From positions 1-31,857 of the IMG/VR virus record IMGVR_UViG_3300037264_000560: a stretch of 31,857 bases of DNA. One strand, 5' to 3'. Below, one piece after another: positions 7,313 through 15,099 of the stretch (within the stretch, counting starts at the first letter, position 1; every line of letters begins with the position of its first letter). The notes under the pieces are model-generated. The model was not told where the DNA came from and did not search any database. It saw only the letters and a list, made by a program, of their open reading frames with translations. Made by a program: the position numbers and the translations under genes. Source of the DNA: a virus.

Positions 7313-8205
7313 CAGATGAACGCTTCGTGGTACGTCCCCGTGATCGTGGAGGCGCCGACGGTCCCGGTGGTGAAGACCTCGTACGAGCCACCGCCGGGCG
7401 GCACGATCGGGAAAGTGGTCGCGGCGTCGTGGGTCACGAGGTCGTTGCGGACGGTGGTCACGCCAGACACCGTGCGCTTGAGCACCTGGTTCTCGCCGTC
7501 CCACACGAGCGTCTGGGCGCCCGTTCCGTCAGCCGTGATCGTCATGTCCGTCCCGGCGCCGACGTACCGGACAGTCGTGAGCGTGCTGGCAGGCAGAACG
7601 ATGGTGATGGTCAGCGGCGAGTTGTACGTGCCACGGTTGGCGAGGTCGCCCGTTGCGCCCAGCGTGGCGCTGACGGCATCCTCAACGTACAGGCGTGGAT
7701 CCTTCGCCTCGACATCGCACGCCCACTGGACGCCGAAGCCCTTGGCGTCGAGCCCCCCCGTACGGTCCCGGTTCCACGGGAACGCCGGCGTGCCCAGCGG
7801 ACGGATCAGAAGGTAGAGCGACTTGACGCTATCAGGCCAGTCGTCCGTGCGATCCGTCGGCTGGGAGAACGCCAGCGGGAGGAAGCCCATGTTCTCGTCG
7901 TCGTCATCGAACGCCAGGGTTGGCGTCAGCGCGGCGATCAAGTCGGTCAGGCGATCGAACGTGTCTCCGCGCGTAGCCCCGTAGATCGTGCCGCGCATCG
8001 GGAACCGGCGCGGCCCCAGCCACACGTCCAGCCCGGCATCGTTGCCGTCACCGCGCGCCCGCTTCTCGGTGTACCCAACGCCACGGACGCTCGTCCAGTC
8101 GATGCTCTCCAGGATGCAGCCGACAAGCGGACCCGCGGGCGCGTTCCGGTCGCCGTCATTGAGGTCGAACTCCCGGTACGTGACCGACTCGTGCGGGTCG
8201 AACAC
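7312..8205 (-). CDS. Distal tail (Dit)-like protein
   Basis: The protein is 297 aa with a GTG at 8205 that overlaps the adaptor stop (TAGTG). The N-terminal half has features of distal tail proteins: REFDLNDGDRNAP, then LESIDWTSVRGVGYTEKRARGDG, and FPMRGTIYGATRGDTFDRLTDL. These form the Dit ring to which hub and fibres attach. The C-terminal half (from ~residue 180) is beta-rich (TYNSPLTITIVLPAS; TLVWDGENQVLKRT), as in the Dit galectin-like domain. The order Dit, minor tail, hub, fibre is the usual one in siphoviral tails. Missing tail-tube and tape-measure genes just upstream make the morphology uncertain. Confidence 0.65.
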   Translation of the reverse strand: MFDPHESVTYREFDLNDGDRNAPAGPLVGCILESIDWTSVRGVGYTEKRARGDGNDAGLDVWLGPRRFPMRGTIYGATRGDTFDRLTDLIAALTPTLAFDDDDENMGFLPLAFSQPTDRTDDWPDSVKSLYLLIRPLGTPAFPWNRDRTGGLDAKGFGVQWACDVEAKDPRLYVEDAVSATLGATGDLANRGTYNSPLTITIVLPASTLTTVRYVGAGTDMTITADGTGAQTLVWDGENQVLKRTVSGVTTVRNDLVTHDAATTFPIVPPGGGSYEVFTTGTVGASTITGTYHEAFI

Positions 8206-8852
8206 TAGGGAAGCTCACGCATCTCCGCGAGCTGCTTCCGCCGACGGTCCCAGCGCGCCTGCCAGAGTCCAACGGCGTTGATCAGCCCGGCGGTGGACAC
8301 ATCCGTATTGTTGGCCTGCTGCTGCCATTGCGCGAACAGGACCCGCTCGTTGAGCAACCGCTCGAAGCCGTGGAAGACGGCACACTCGCGCATCGCGTCC
8401 TGAGCGTCTTCGTCCAGGTCCGTCGTGTCGCCACCGTTGACGAGATGCGTCCACGGCTTGTAGCCCCAGACGCGGATCGTGTACGCATCGGTCAGGGCGA
8501 ACTGGGAGACGTTGTAGGGGAACTCCAGCGTCCCGTTGAAGACCCGCCAGCCGGCCTCCGAGGAGTTAACGTTGCTCTCGCTCGCGAACGGCACGCGATA
8601 CCGGAACTTCGGTGGAGTCGTGTCCCAGATTTCGACGCGCGTGGCGGACACCTTGCGCCCAGTGGCGGTGAGCACGTACGTCTGATCCCCGGTGGCGGCG
8701 ATGTCCTCCTGGAACGGCTGCGGCGTGATGCGGGACAGCTCAGTGATGGCCGAGTTGATCAGGTCCGTAACCATCGCGGTCGTGAACGCGTTGTTGTTCG
8801 TGTCGCGCAGGTCACGCGAGACAGCCGTGATCAGCTCAGTGAGGGTTGTCAC
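8205..8852 (-). CDS. Head-tail adaptor-like protein
   Basis: The protein is 215 aa with a GTG at 8852 overlapping the upstream stop (GTGA). The opening helical region (TLTELITAVSRDLRDTN, then VTDLINSAITELSRITP) is characteristic of phage adaptor/connector proteins that begin with a short domain and the pattern L-I-N-x-A-I-x-E-L. A beta-rich middle with VEIWDTTPPKFRYRVPF follows, and then a helical C-terminus (DAQDAMRECAVFHGFERLLNE, ending RRRKQLAEMRELP). Such proteins attach below the portal. It is separated from the head genes by the six-gene glycan cassette, which is unusual. Family assignment is by resemblance. Confidence 0.6.
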   Translation of the reverse strand: MTTLTELITAVSRDLRDTNNNAFTTAMVTDLINSAITELSRITPQPFQEDIAATGDQTYVLTATGRKVSATRVEIWDTTPPKFRYRVPFASESNVNSSEAGWRVFNGTLEFPYNVSQFALTDAYTIRVWGYKPWTHLVNGGDTTDLDEDAQDAMRECAVFHGFERLLNERVLFAQWQQQANNTDVSTAGLINAVGLWQARWDRRRKQLAEMRELP

Positions 8853-9532
8853 GCCGCCATCCTACTGCCCTCGCGCTCCGCAAGCAAGGCTCGCATCGCG
8901 GAATAGGATCCGCGCGCCTGCTTGTATCGCTCGAACAGCGCCTTGTCGGTCGCGTTGTAGGTCAGCCTCGCTGACGGGTGCCAGAGATGCCAGAGCTTGC
9001 CCGTGACCCGCAGCCAGCCCGTGGACACCGCGTCGAGCGCCCAGAGCATGGCGTTGTCCTCGAACCCCCAGCCCGTGAACCGCTCGTCGTAGCCCTCGAT
9101 CTCGTCCCAGACCCGTCGCGGGTAGACGACCACGCCCGAGGGGCGCTTGCGGTGGTTCTGGTCCTCGCACCACGACCCGTCCCACTTGGCGACGTTCGGT
9201 TCGAGCATCGCCAGGAGCGTGCCTGCGTGGGACAGCGGCCAGTAGTGATCGTGCGGGAGGACGACCTGGTTACGCTGGTACGCCAACTCCAGCGCCAGCT
9301 CTAGCGTCTCGATCGGGATGATGCAGTCGGCGTCGATCATGGCCGCCACGTCCCACGCGCCGGCGTCCTGCGCTGCCTTGTTACGGCTTGCCGTGCGTGA
9401 GAAGGCGAGCGTATCGGCGTCCCCGAGTGTGACCGCTATGCCACTCCGTTCGTAGTGGTTCACGACGTACGCCAGGTTCCGCTCCCGATCCGGGTTGCCC
9501 GGTCGCCACGGGATCAGGATGACCGCCCTCAC
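8849..9532 (-). CDS. Family-2/galactosyltransferase-like glycosyltransferase
   Basis: The protein is 227 aa with a GTG at 9532 overlapping the previous stop (GTGA). The N-terminus AVILIPWRPGNPDRERN is a typical GT-A opening. DAD at 67-69 is the metal- and nucleotide-sugar-binding DxD. Residues 147-162 (GYDERFTGWGFEDNAM) match the galactosyltransferase C-terminal motif, and HLWHP (182-186) is a common late motif of these enzymes. It would transfer a sugar from a nucleotide donor; donor and acceptor cannot be read from sequence. It is the last gene of the glycan cassette, so the target may be a virion protein, a host surface glycan or DNA. Confidence 0.85.
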   Translation of the reverse strand: MRAVILIPWRPGNPDRERNLAYVVNHYERSGIAVTLGDADTLAFSRTASRNKAAQDAGAWDVAAMIDADCIIPIETLELALELAYQRNQVVLPHDHYWPLSHAGTLLAMLEPNVAKWDGSWCEDQNHRKRPSGVVVYPRRVWDEIEGYDERFTGWGFEDNAMLWALDAVSTGWLRVTGKLWHLWHPSARLTYNATDKALFERYKQARGSYSAMRALLAEREGSRMAA

Positions 9533-10875
9533 CGGAGCGCGCGGGCAGCTTTGGTTCGTCCATCGAGCTTCTTCGGTGGGCGACCGCCCTTGTTCTTGAC
9601 GGGGACGGTAGACTTGGCGTCCACGCCGGGGGTAAGGGTCGCCACCTGCTGTCGGCGTGGCTTCTCCGCTACCGCCGCCACCTTCGGTGTCGGCCAGTGC
9701 GGACCGTGGTGCGTGACCAGCCCGTACACCTGCTTGGCGAGCGTGGGTCGGCTGTGCCGGTCGCTGATCGTGTACTGACCGTCAGCGGTGACGACCACGC
9801 GCTGGACGACGGAACCCTGCTTCGTCCGAGCGAGCACGATGCTGCCGACCTCGATCCTGTCCGGCTGACCGAGCACGATCACGTCACCGTTGGGGATCTC
9901 GGGAGCGAGCCCGCTACTGCGGAGGCGAGTCATCACCAGGTAGCCCTTCGCCAAGCCGCCGATCGCCTCGGGCAACGATCGCACGACGTTCGGATCGGTT
10001 CTCGACCACGGCTCGGGTGGCCTGTACTTCGTCAACATCGGCGACCCAACTTCCTCTCTGGCGGCCTTCTCGCGTAGGCGTGCTGTTGGCGGAAACGGAG
10101 TTGGCTTGTACGGGACGGTCACGTAATCCCACACCGGGCGCGGCAGTCCGGGGACATCATCCTCCTGTCCGGTCCGCGCGACAACCATCAGACGGTCGTT
10201 GAGGAACGCGCGGCTGTCGAGAACCTGCTTCTCGGTTCGGAACAGCGTCCGGTGCTCCACGAGGAACGAAACCGGCAACCTCGCGTCGGCCTTGCCGCCG
10301 TAGTGCATCTCGGTCGGCGGGCCAGAGCGCGACCCCCAGTAGAACCAGTGCTTTCCGCGGACCTCGAAGTTCGGCACCGACCGGAACAGGACCGCCATGT
10401 CGAGCGTCGTGCCCGCCACGTCCTTGTGCCAGTTGGTCGCTGCGCTCTCGTCCAGCGTTCGGTCCGGGGCGAGCGGCGTGGTGAAGTCCACGCTCACGAA
10501 GCGCACCCACTCGGACATCGCCTCCAATGCCGCACGCGCCGCTACGCGGTCGGTGTGGACGATGTGGTCCGCATCCACGACCAGAACCCAGTCGGAGCCG
10601 TTGGCGGCCTCCCTGAGCAGGAACGTGCGCTTGGCGACTTGGCCCGCCCACAGCTCGTCGGGCTGAACGATAACGCACTCGATCCCGGCCGCCTTCGCGG
10701 CAGCGCGGATGGCGCGCACCTGCGAGACGGGACTCTTGATCGTCGCGTCGGGGTAGCGACGATATGCCCCGTCCACGGCGACCAGGCGGTCGGCGATGTT
10801 CCCCAGCGCCAACACGCAGGCGGTCAGAAACTTCGGTGACTCGTTCCACCACGCCAACGCCGCCGTGACGATCAT
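9529..10875 (-). CDS. Glycosyltransferase fused to a degenerate S24/LexA-like domain
   Basis: The protein is 448 aa with an ATG at 10875 overlapping the methyltransferase stop (ATGA). Residues 1-~255 are a GT-A type glycosyltransferase (VTAALAWWNESP opening; DAD at 101-103), paralogous to the 267-aa protein two genes upstream. Residues ~312-390 resemble the S24 peptidase/LexA C-terminal beta fold: SSGLAPEIPNGDVIVL, then VGSIVLARTKQGSVVQRVVV and VYGLVTHHG. Against the usual G-D-S-M-x-P-T-I-x-D-G-D, the catalytic Ser position is Gly322. The catalytic Lys position (usually V-K-R) is Gln358. The domain is therefore probably inactive as a protease. The tail has GGRPPKK (430-436), AT-hook-like, in a basic segment. 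The glycosyltransferase call is strong, the S24 call moderate. Confidence 0.75.
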   Translation of the reverse strand: MIVTAALAWWNESPKFLTACVLALGNIADRLVAVDGAYRRYPDATIKSPVSQVRAIRAAAKAAGIECVIVQPDELWAGQVAKRTFLLREAANGSDWVLVVDADHIVHTDRVAARAALEAMSEWVRFVSVDFTTPLAPDRTLDESAATNWHKDVAGTTLDMAVLFRSVPNFEVRGKHWFYWGSRSGPPTEMHYGGKADARLPVSFLVEHRTLFRTEKQVLDSRAFLNDRLMVVARTGQEDDVPGLPRPVWDYVTVPYKPTPFPPTARLREKAAREEVGSPMLTKYRPPEPWSRTDPNVVRSLPEAIGGLAKGYLVMTRLRSSGLAPEIPNGDVIVLGQPDRIEVGSIVLARTKQGSVVQRVVVTADGQYTISDRHSRPTLAKQVYGLVTHHGPHWPTPKVAAVAEKPRRQQVATLTPGVDAKSTVPVKNKGGRPPKKLDGRTKAARALR

Positions 10876-11498
10876 GGCTTGCGGACCACCACCTGCACTT
10901 CGATCCCGTCGTGAACCAGCTCGCCCTCGACAACCTCACAACCAAAGACGCGCGTGAACAGCAGGGTCAGGCTCGCCAGGCTGAAATGCCGGAGATGCAC
11001 GAAGCGGTACGGGTAGGCCGGGTCGAGGTACGGGGCCAGGTCCTCGTTGTTCGGCGAGCGGATGACCAGGTGGCCGCCCGGCTTGAGAACCCGCAGCAAC
11101 TCCGCGATCACGGTGTTGAGGTCGAGGACGTGCTCAAGCACGTCGGTCGCCACCACCACGTCGAACTGCACGTCAAGGTACGGCAGGCTCTCCAGCTCGC
11201 CCCAGACGACCCTCGCCTCGATCCCGCGCTCAACGATCAGGTCGAGGTACGGCTGGGCGAAGTCGCACCCGAACAGGCGGCGGTCTTCGACCCGTGCCAG
11301 CAGTTCGCCGATCCCGCAGCCGGCGTCGAGCATGACATCGTTGGGCTGGCTGTACTTCTCGATGAGCGCCAGCGTAGCGGCAATCGTCTCCTCGACCTGC
11401 TCGGGCGGCTGCCACGGGTTGCCACCGCCCGACGACCGCCAGTGGGCGATGTGGTCGGCGGCGATCTGGTCGTAGTTGGCCCGGTAGTCGGCGCGCAT
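10872..11498 (-). CDS. SAM-dependent methyltransferase (class I)
   Basis: The protein is 208 aa with an ATG at 11498 placed directly after the previous stop (TGA then ATG, no gap). Residues 56-64 (MLDAGCGIG) are the SAM-binding motif I. GCDFA (77-81) supplies the acidic residue for the ribose, ATDVLEHVL (117-125) is motif II/III, and LLRVLKPGGHLVI follows. This is the Methyltransf_11/23 type used on small molecules, sugars and lipids. Lying between two glycosyltransferase genes, it probably methylates a sugar or glycan intermediate, although the acceptor is not visible. A DNA methyltransferase is unlikely because no N/D-PP-Y/F motif is present. Confidence 0.85.
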   Translation of the reverse strand: MRADYRANYDQIAADHIAHWRSSGGGNPWQPPEQVEETIAATLALIEKYSQPNDVMLDAGCGIGELLARVEDRRLFGCDFAQPYLDLIVERGIEARVVWGELESLPYLDVQFDVVVATDVLEHVLDLNTVIAELLRVLKPGGHLVIRSPNNEDLAPYLDPAYPYRFVHLRHFSLASLTLLFTRVFGCEVVEGELVHDGIEVQVVVRKP

Positions 11499-12302
11499 TC
11501 AGGACGCCACGACAGAGGTTTCGTTGATGTCCCGACACTCGTAGTCCCAGACCGGCTCAGGCAACCCTGGCAGGGCGTCCTCCTGCCCCGTCAGGCGAAC
11601 GACCAGCGTCCGGTCGTTGTAGTAGCCGCGGCTCGCCAGCATCCGGGCCTCGTCGCGGAGCAGGACGGAGTGCTCCATCCAGTAGCCGTCAAGGTGGACG
11701 GCCTCGCAGACCTGACGGCCATCGGGGACCGCATAGCTGTTGCCGCCGTACTCGTACCAGAAGCGACTCCCGTCCTTGACCGCGCTGTACCACCAGTGGA
11801 ACCGCTCCACTTGCATGTCGGGATAGACCCGGAACAGGTGGATGAACGGGAGCACCTGATCCGGCAGCTTCTCGTGCCATTGCGTGGCCGCGGACGGACC
11901 GGGCAGCGTCCGCACGTCCACGGTGTAGACATCCACGTCCGGGTTGGACGCGAGCGTGGCCCGGACCGCCTCGCGGTCGGCGTGGACGATCATGTCGGCG
12001 TCAACGACGGCGACCCAATCGGAGCCCTTCGCCGCCTCGCGCATCAGCCGCGTGCGCTTCTCCGGCTCGCCGCGCCACAGGCGCTTGGGCGTGATGATCC
12101 ACGGCTTGATCCCAACGTCCATCGCGGCGCGGACAATGGCGTCAGCCTGCGCCGGATCGCTCTGCGCCGTCGCGCCGGGATACCGCTGGTAGGCTCCGTC
12201 GATCGCCACCACGCGGTCGGCGATGTCCCCCAGGGACCGCACACAGGCGGCAAGATCCTCGGGCTTCTCGTTCCACCACGCGAGCGCAGCGGTGACTTTC
12301 AT
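11499..12302 (-). CDS. Glycosyltransferase (GT-A type)
   Basis: The protein is 267 aa. The ATG at 12302 overlaps the upstream stop (ATGA). An ATG eight codons upstream would overlap that gene further and lacks this coupling, so it is not chosen. MKVTAALAWWNEKPEDLAAC, IADRVVAIDGAYQRYPGAT and SDWVAVVDAD (DAD at 101-103) mark a nucleotide-sugar transferase. The first ~200 residues align with the N-terminal domain of the 448-aa fusion protein, including REAA(K/N)GSDWV and the DAD core. The two are probably duplicates separated by the methyltransferase. Substrates are unknown. Confidence 0.8.
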   Translation of the reverse strand: MKVTAALAWWNEKPEDLAACVRSLGDIADRVVAIDGAYQRYPGATAQSDPAQADAIVRAAMDVGIKPWIITPKRLWRGEPEKRTRLMREAAKGSDWVAVVDADMIVHADREAVRATLASNPDVDVYTVDVRTLPGPSAATQWHEKLPDQVLPFIHLFRVYPDMQVERFHWWYSAVKDGSRFWYEYGGNSYAVPDGRQVCEAVHLDGYWMEHSVLLRDEARMLASRGYYNDRTLVVRLTGQEDALPGLPEPVWDYECRDINETSVVAS

Positions 12303-13123
12303 CGGACGGCGAGGAGGTCGTACCACCAGTTGCGACCGAACGGCTTGGCGGGATCCGGCACGTAGCCGATCCGGTCAGCGACAAACGAGCGCACCGGCTC
12401 GACCTGTGCCCACTGGACGAACGGTGTCGGGAAGCCCATCTTGTCCCGACGGTCGATGATGGTATCCGGCACGATCCCGCGCACGGCTGCCCGAAGGTGC
12501 CGCTTCCCGATCCGCTCGGTGATCGGCAAGGCCAGCGCGTACTCGTGGATGCGCTGGTCGTTCAGTGGTGCCCGCGCCTCAAGGTTCCACGCCGCGCACA
12601 TCGCGTCGTCCACGGCCAGCAGGGCTGGCAGGCGCTCGTAGTCGTACGCCAGCGCGCCGGCGAGATCGCGCGGGTAGTCGGCCGGGAGAACGTAGTGCTC
12701 GTAGCCCTCCGGCGGCATCTCGCCCGCCACGATCGACTGCCGGGCGTAGCCGCCAAACAGTTCGTCCGAGCCCTCGCCCGACATGAGCACGTCCACGTAC
12801 TCGCTGGCGTAGCGGGCCACGATGTACTGACCGAACGCGCCCGTCCCCCACGGCCCGGTCACGTGCTTGGCGAACGCGTCGAACGCGGACACGAAGTCCT
12901 CGGGCGTGATCTTGACCGCGTGGTGGTTCCGGTGGGCGACCAGCCCAGCGTAGTACCGCTCATCGAACCCCGGCACGTCGTACCAGCCCGTAAACGTCGG
13001 CAGGTAGGCCGGCGCCAGGCACGCCACCGTGGACGAGTCCAGCCCGCCCGACAGGCTGATGCCGACGTTGCCGTCGAGCCGGTCGCGGATCGAGTCAAGG
13101 ATCAGCGGAACGAGCACGGTCAT
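12299..13123 (-). CDS. Stand-alone asparagine-synthetase (ATP-dependent amidation) domain
   Basis: The protein is 274 aa with an ATG at 13123 overlapping the epimerase stop (ATGA). AAAGG just upstream may serve as ribosome site. SGGLDSS at 25-31 is the PP-loop that adenylates a carboxylate. SGEGSDELFGGY at 115-126 is a second signature of the AsnB synthetase domain. The glutaminase half of AsnB (N-terminal nucleophile Cys2, ~200 residues) is missing: the protein begins only 24 residues before the PP-loop. It would need free ammonia or a separate donor. Among sugar enzymes, it more likely amidates a sugar acid or surface polymer than free aspartate. That target is inference. Confidence 0.8.
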   Translation of the reverse strand: MTVLVPLILDSIRDRLDGNVGISLSGGLDSSTVACLAPAYLPTFTGWYDVPGFDERYYAGLVAHRNHHAVKITPEDFVSAFDAFAKHVTGPWGTGAFGQYIVARYASEYVDVLMSGEGSDELFGGYARQSIVAGEMPPEGYEHYVLPADYPRDLAGALAYDYERLPALLAVDDAMCAAWNLEARAPLNDQRIHEYALALPITERIGKRHLRAAVRGIVPDTIIDRRDKMGFPTPFVQWAQVEPVRSFVADRIGYVPDPAKPFGRNWWYDLLAVR

Positions 13124-14007
13124 CCTTTCAAGTGGGTGTACACGTCCATGACGCCATTCGCTTCGTACCAGCGCACGGCCCGCTCGATGCCGACGTTGAG
13201 CGGCGTCTTCGCCTCCCAGCCGAACTCCGCCCTGGTCCGCATCGGATCGAGCAGCAGAGTCGCCACGTCGTCGGGGCCACGCGGGACGATCGCCGGCTCG
13301 GGGAACGCTACGCCCATCGCCTGGCCCACCGCAAGGTAGACGGCGCTGATCGGCGCGTCCGCACCGGACGACACGTGGTACACGCCATCGCCTTGCGTGG
13401 CGGCCTTGACCGCGACCCAGATCAGGTCGTCCACGTACATGAAGTCGCGACGGCTATCGACCACCGTGCAGGGCTCGCCCGCAGCGAGCCGCTTGTAGAA
13501 CGCGGGAACGGGGCCGGACAGGTTGCGCGGACCGTACATGTTGGCGAGCCGGAGGCTCACGTACGACACGCCCGAGTCGCGGATGTAGCTCTCGGCTGCC
13601 GTCTTGCTCACCGCGTACGAACCACGGGGGTCCAGCGGCGCGTTGATCTGGACGGGCGTGACGGGGTTCGGCCCGTAGCACAGTGAGGTCTGGAAGTAGA
13701 CGATCCGCGAGTCGTGCCGCTGGGCCTCACGGATGACGGCGATCGTCCCGTCGAGGTTTGTCGTGGCGTCAGACTCCCACGCCTCGCGGTCCTTGTAGGA
13801 CGCGGCAGCGTGGTAGATCACGTCCCACGGACCGGGCGGAATGTCCTCGCGGATGTCGCCGACGATCAGGTGCGCCTGGTCCGGCACGTTGCCCTCACGG
13901 CCCGTCGAGAGGTTGTCGATCCCGTAAACCTCGTGACCGTGATGCAGCAGGGCTTCGGCGAGACGAGAGCCGATGAACCCAGCCATGCCCGTGATCAGGA
14001 CGCGCAT
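13120..14007 (-). CDS. NAD-dependent sugar epimerase/dehydratase
   Basis: The protein is 295 aa. I choose the ATG at 14007, not one 22 codons upstream, because GAAGGAG lies 8 nt before it and the upstream part would run through a terminator hairpin. MRVLITGMAGFIG (G7, G10, G13) is the NAD-binding Rossmann motif, with D31 at the end of beta-2. YAVSK at 131-135 is the SDR catalytic Tyr-Lys pair, and Thr107/Ser108 fits the third catalytic residue. YGP and later RDFMYVDDLIW are typical of extended-SDR enzymes acting on UDP/GDP/dTDP sugars. As first gene after the capsid terminator, it probably supplies a nucleotide sugar to the glycosyltransferases. The exact sugar is unknown. Confidence 0.85.
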   Translation of the reverse strand: MRVLITGMAGFIGSRLAEALLHHGHEVYGIDNLSTGREGNVPDQAHLIVGDIREDIPPGPWDVIYHAAASYKDREAWESDATTNLDGTIAVIREAQRHDSRIVYFQTSLCYGPNPVTPVQINAPLDPRGSYAVSKTAAESYIRDSGVSYVSLRLANMYGPRNLSGPVPAFYKRLAAGEPCTVVDSRRDFMYVDDLIWVAVKAATQGDGVYHVSSGADAPISAVYLAVGQAMGVAFPEPAIVPRGPDDVATLLLDPMRTRAEFGWEAKTPLNVGIERAVRWYEANGVMDVYTHLKG

Positions 14008-14031
14008 TGTGCCCGCTCCTTCGTGCCAAGT

Positions 14032-14066
14032 GAAAAGCCCTCCGCCGGGCACTACGGCGGAGGGCT
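14032..14066 (-). terminator. Intrinsic terminator after the major capsid gene
   Basis: A perfect 12-bp stem (AGCCCTCCGCCG at 14036-14047 with CGGCGGAGGGCT at 14055-14066, 7-nt loop) is followed leftward by TTTT at 14035-14032. It lies 24 bp after the capsid stop and 25 bp before the epimerase start. No T-run follows on the other strand, so it works leftward. It probably limits read-through from capsid into the glycan and tail genes. Confidence 0.85.
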
Positions 14067-14089
14067 CGTTCATGCTACCCGACCGGAGG

Positions 14090-15046
14090 TCAGGCGGCGG
14101 ACTCGATGCGAACGTAGCGAGCGCCGTTGCTGTCGATCAGCGCGGCACCGAACATGGCCTTCCAGCCAACGCTCGCCTTCTGGTTCAGCGGGTCGGCCTT
14201 GTCGGCCCCCCGATTGAAGTAGACGCGCATCGTCTGGAGGTCGCCGAACGCCCACGCGTCCTGACCGTAGACGATGGTGGAGTACACGTCCACCGAGCCC
14301 GTACCGGAGTCGGCCTGGATGCCGGCGTAAGCCGACTCCATGAACCGGACACCCGCGTAGCGGCCCAACTCGCCCGCGAGGAGCGGACGGTTGTCGGTGT
14401 ACTTGTTGGCGTCCATCCAGCCGCCCGTGTCGTCGTCAATCATCAACTGATAGACGGCTTCTGGGTGGATGATCGCGTGGTAATAGCCGTCGGGGAAGCG
14501 TGGGACGCTACTCCCGGCCAGGGTCGCGACAGCTCGCTTGATGTTGGCTGCGACCAGTACGTCACCGGCGGCGACATCGCTGGTCTGAGTGTTGGACGTG
14601 CCCGCAAAGATCGTATTGGACGTACCCGCCTTGAGGATGTTGGCGATGTACTCGTCAATCGTGGCCTTGGCGTTGAACGCCACGCGATCACCGGCGACCG
14701 CGATCAGGTCGTGGGGCGACTCCGCCATCGCGATATCCGAAATCCCGACAAGCCGACCCGCCTGGTAGGCAGCCATCTCGTCGTAGGTGATCGCGAGAGC
14801 TTCCTCGGTGGGAGCCACGCCCTGCGTCAGCCACGGCGGGGTGCCGGGCGACGGGGTGCCAGTGTCGATGCTGAGATCGGTGTACGCGATGAAGCGCATC
14901 GTGCCGTTGGTCCCGGCGACGTAGGTCGCCTTGAGCGCATCCTGAAGATGGACGAGCCCCGAACGAAGCTCCTCCACGATCCTGCGCTGGATGAGTTCGA
15001 CAACCGTCTTGTCGAAGTTGGCCGTGCCCGTCTGGAGCAGAGTCAT
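14090..15046 (-). CDS. Major capsid protein, N4-gp56-like
   Basis: The protein is 318 aa with an ATG at 15046. The pattern fits the N4-gp56 major capsid family: an N-terminal ~TVVELIQRRIVEELRSGLVH, a central YHAIIHPEAVYQLMIDDDT (~194-212), and the end KADPLNQKASVGWKAMFGAALIDSN...RIES. The scaffold gene precedes it and a strong terminator follows, as expected for the most abundant virion protein. The ribosome site is weak (GAAAG), and a small hairpin lies at 15062-15079 upstream. It forms the icosahedral shell. Confidence 0.85.
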   Translation of the reverse strand: MTLLQTGTANFDKTVVELIQRRIVEELRSGLVHLQDALKATYVAGTNGTMRFIAYTDLSIDTGTPSPGTPPWLTQGVAPTEEALAITYDEMAAYQAGRLVGISDIAMAESPHDLIAVAGDRVAFNAKATIDEYIANILKAGTSNTIFAGTSNTQTSDVAAGDVLVAANIKRAVATLAGSSVPRFPDGYYHAIIHPEAVYQLMIDDDTGGWMDANKYTDNRPLLAGELGRYAGVRFMESAYAGIQADSGTGSVDVYSTIVYGQDAWAFGDLQTMRVYFNRGADKADPLNQKASVGWKAMFGAALIDSNGARYVRIESAA

Positions 15047-15061
15047 GTCACGCGTCTTTCT

Positions 15062-15079
15062 GCCCGGTCAGGGCCGGGC
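15062..15079 (-). other. Hairpin in the capsid gene leader
   Basis: GCCCGG and CCGGGC form a perfect 6-bp stem around a 6-nt loop, 15 nt upstream of the capsid start, in the scaffold-capsid gap. No T-run follows, so it is unlikely to terminate. It could mark an mRNA processing or stabilising site that separates capsid from scaffold expression. That role is inference. Confidence 0.4.
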
Positions 15080-15099
15080 GCCCACCGTGGCGACTCCAG

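Noticed and set aside
8205-9532. Programmed frameshift for tail-assembly chaperones
   Set aside because: No pair of overlapping chaperone-like genes or slippery site before a tape measure was found.
13120-14073. Longer start for the epimerase (22 extra codons)
   Set aside because: It would translate through the terminator hairpin. The ATG at 14007 has GAAGGAG and begins exactly at the Rossmann motif.
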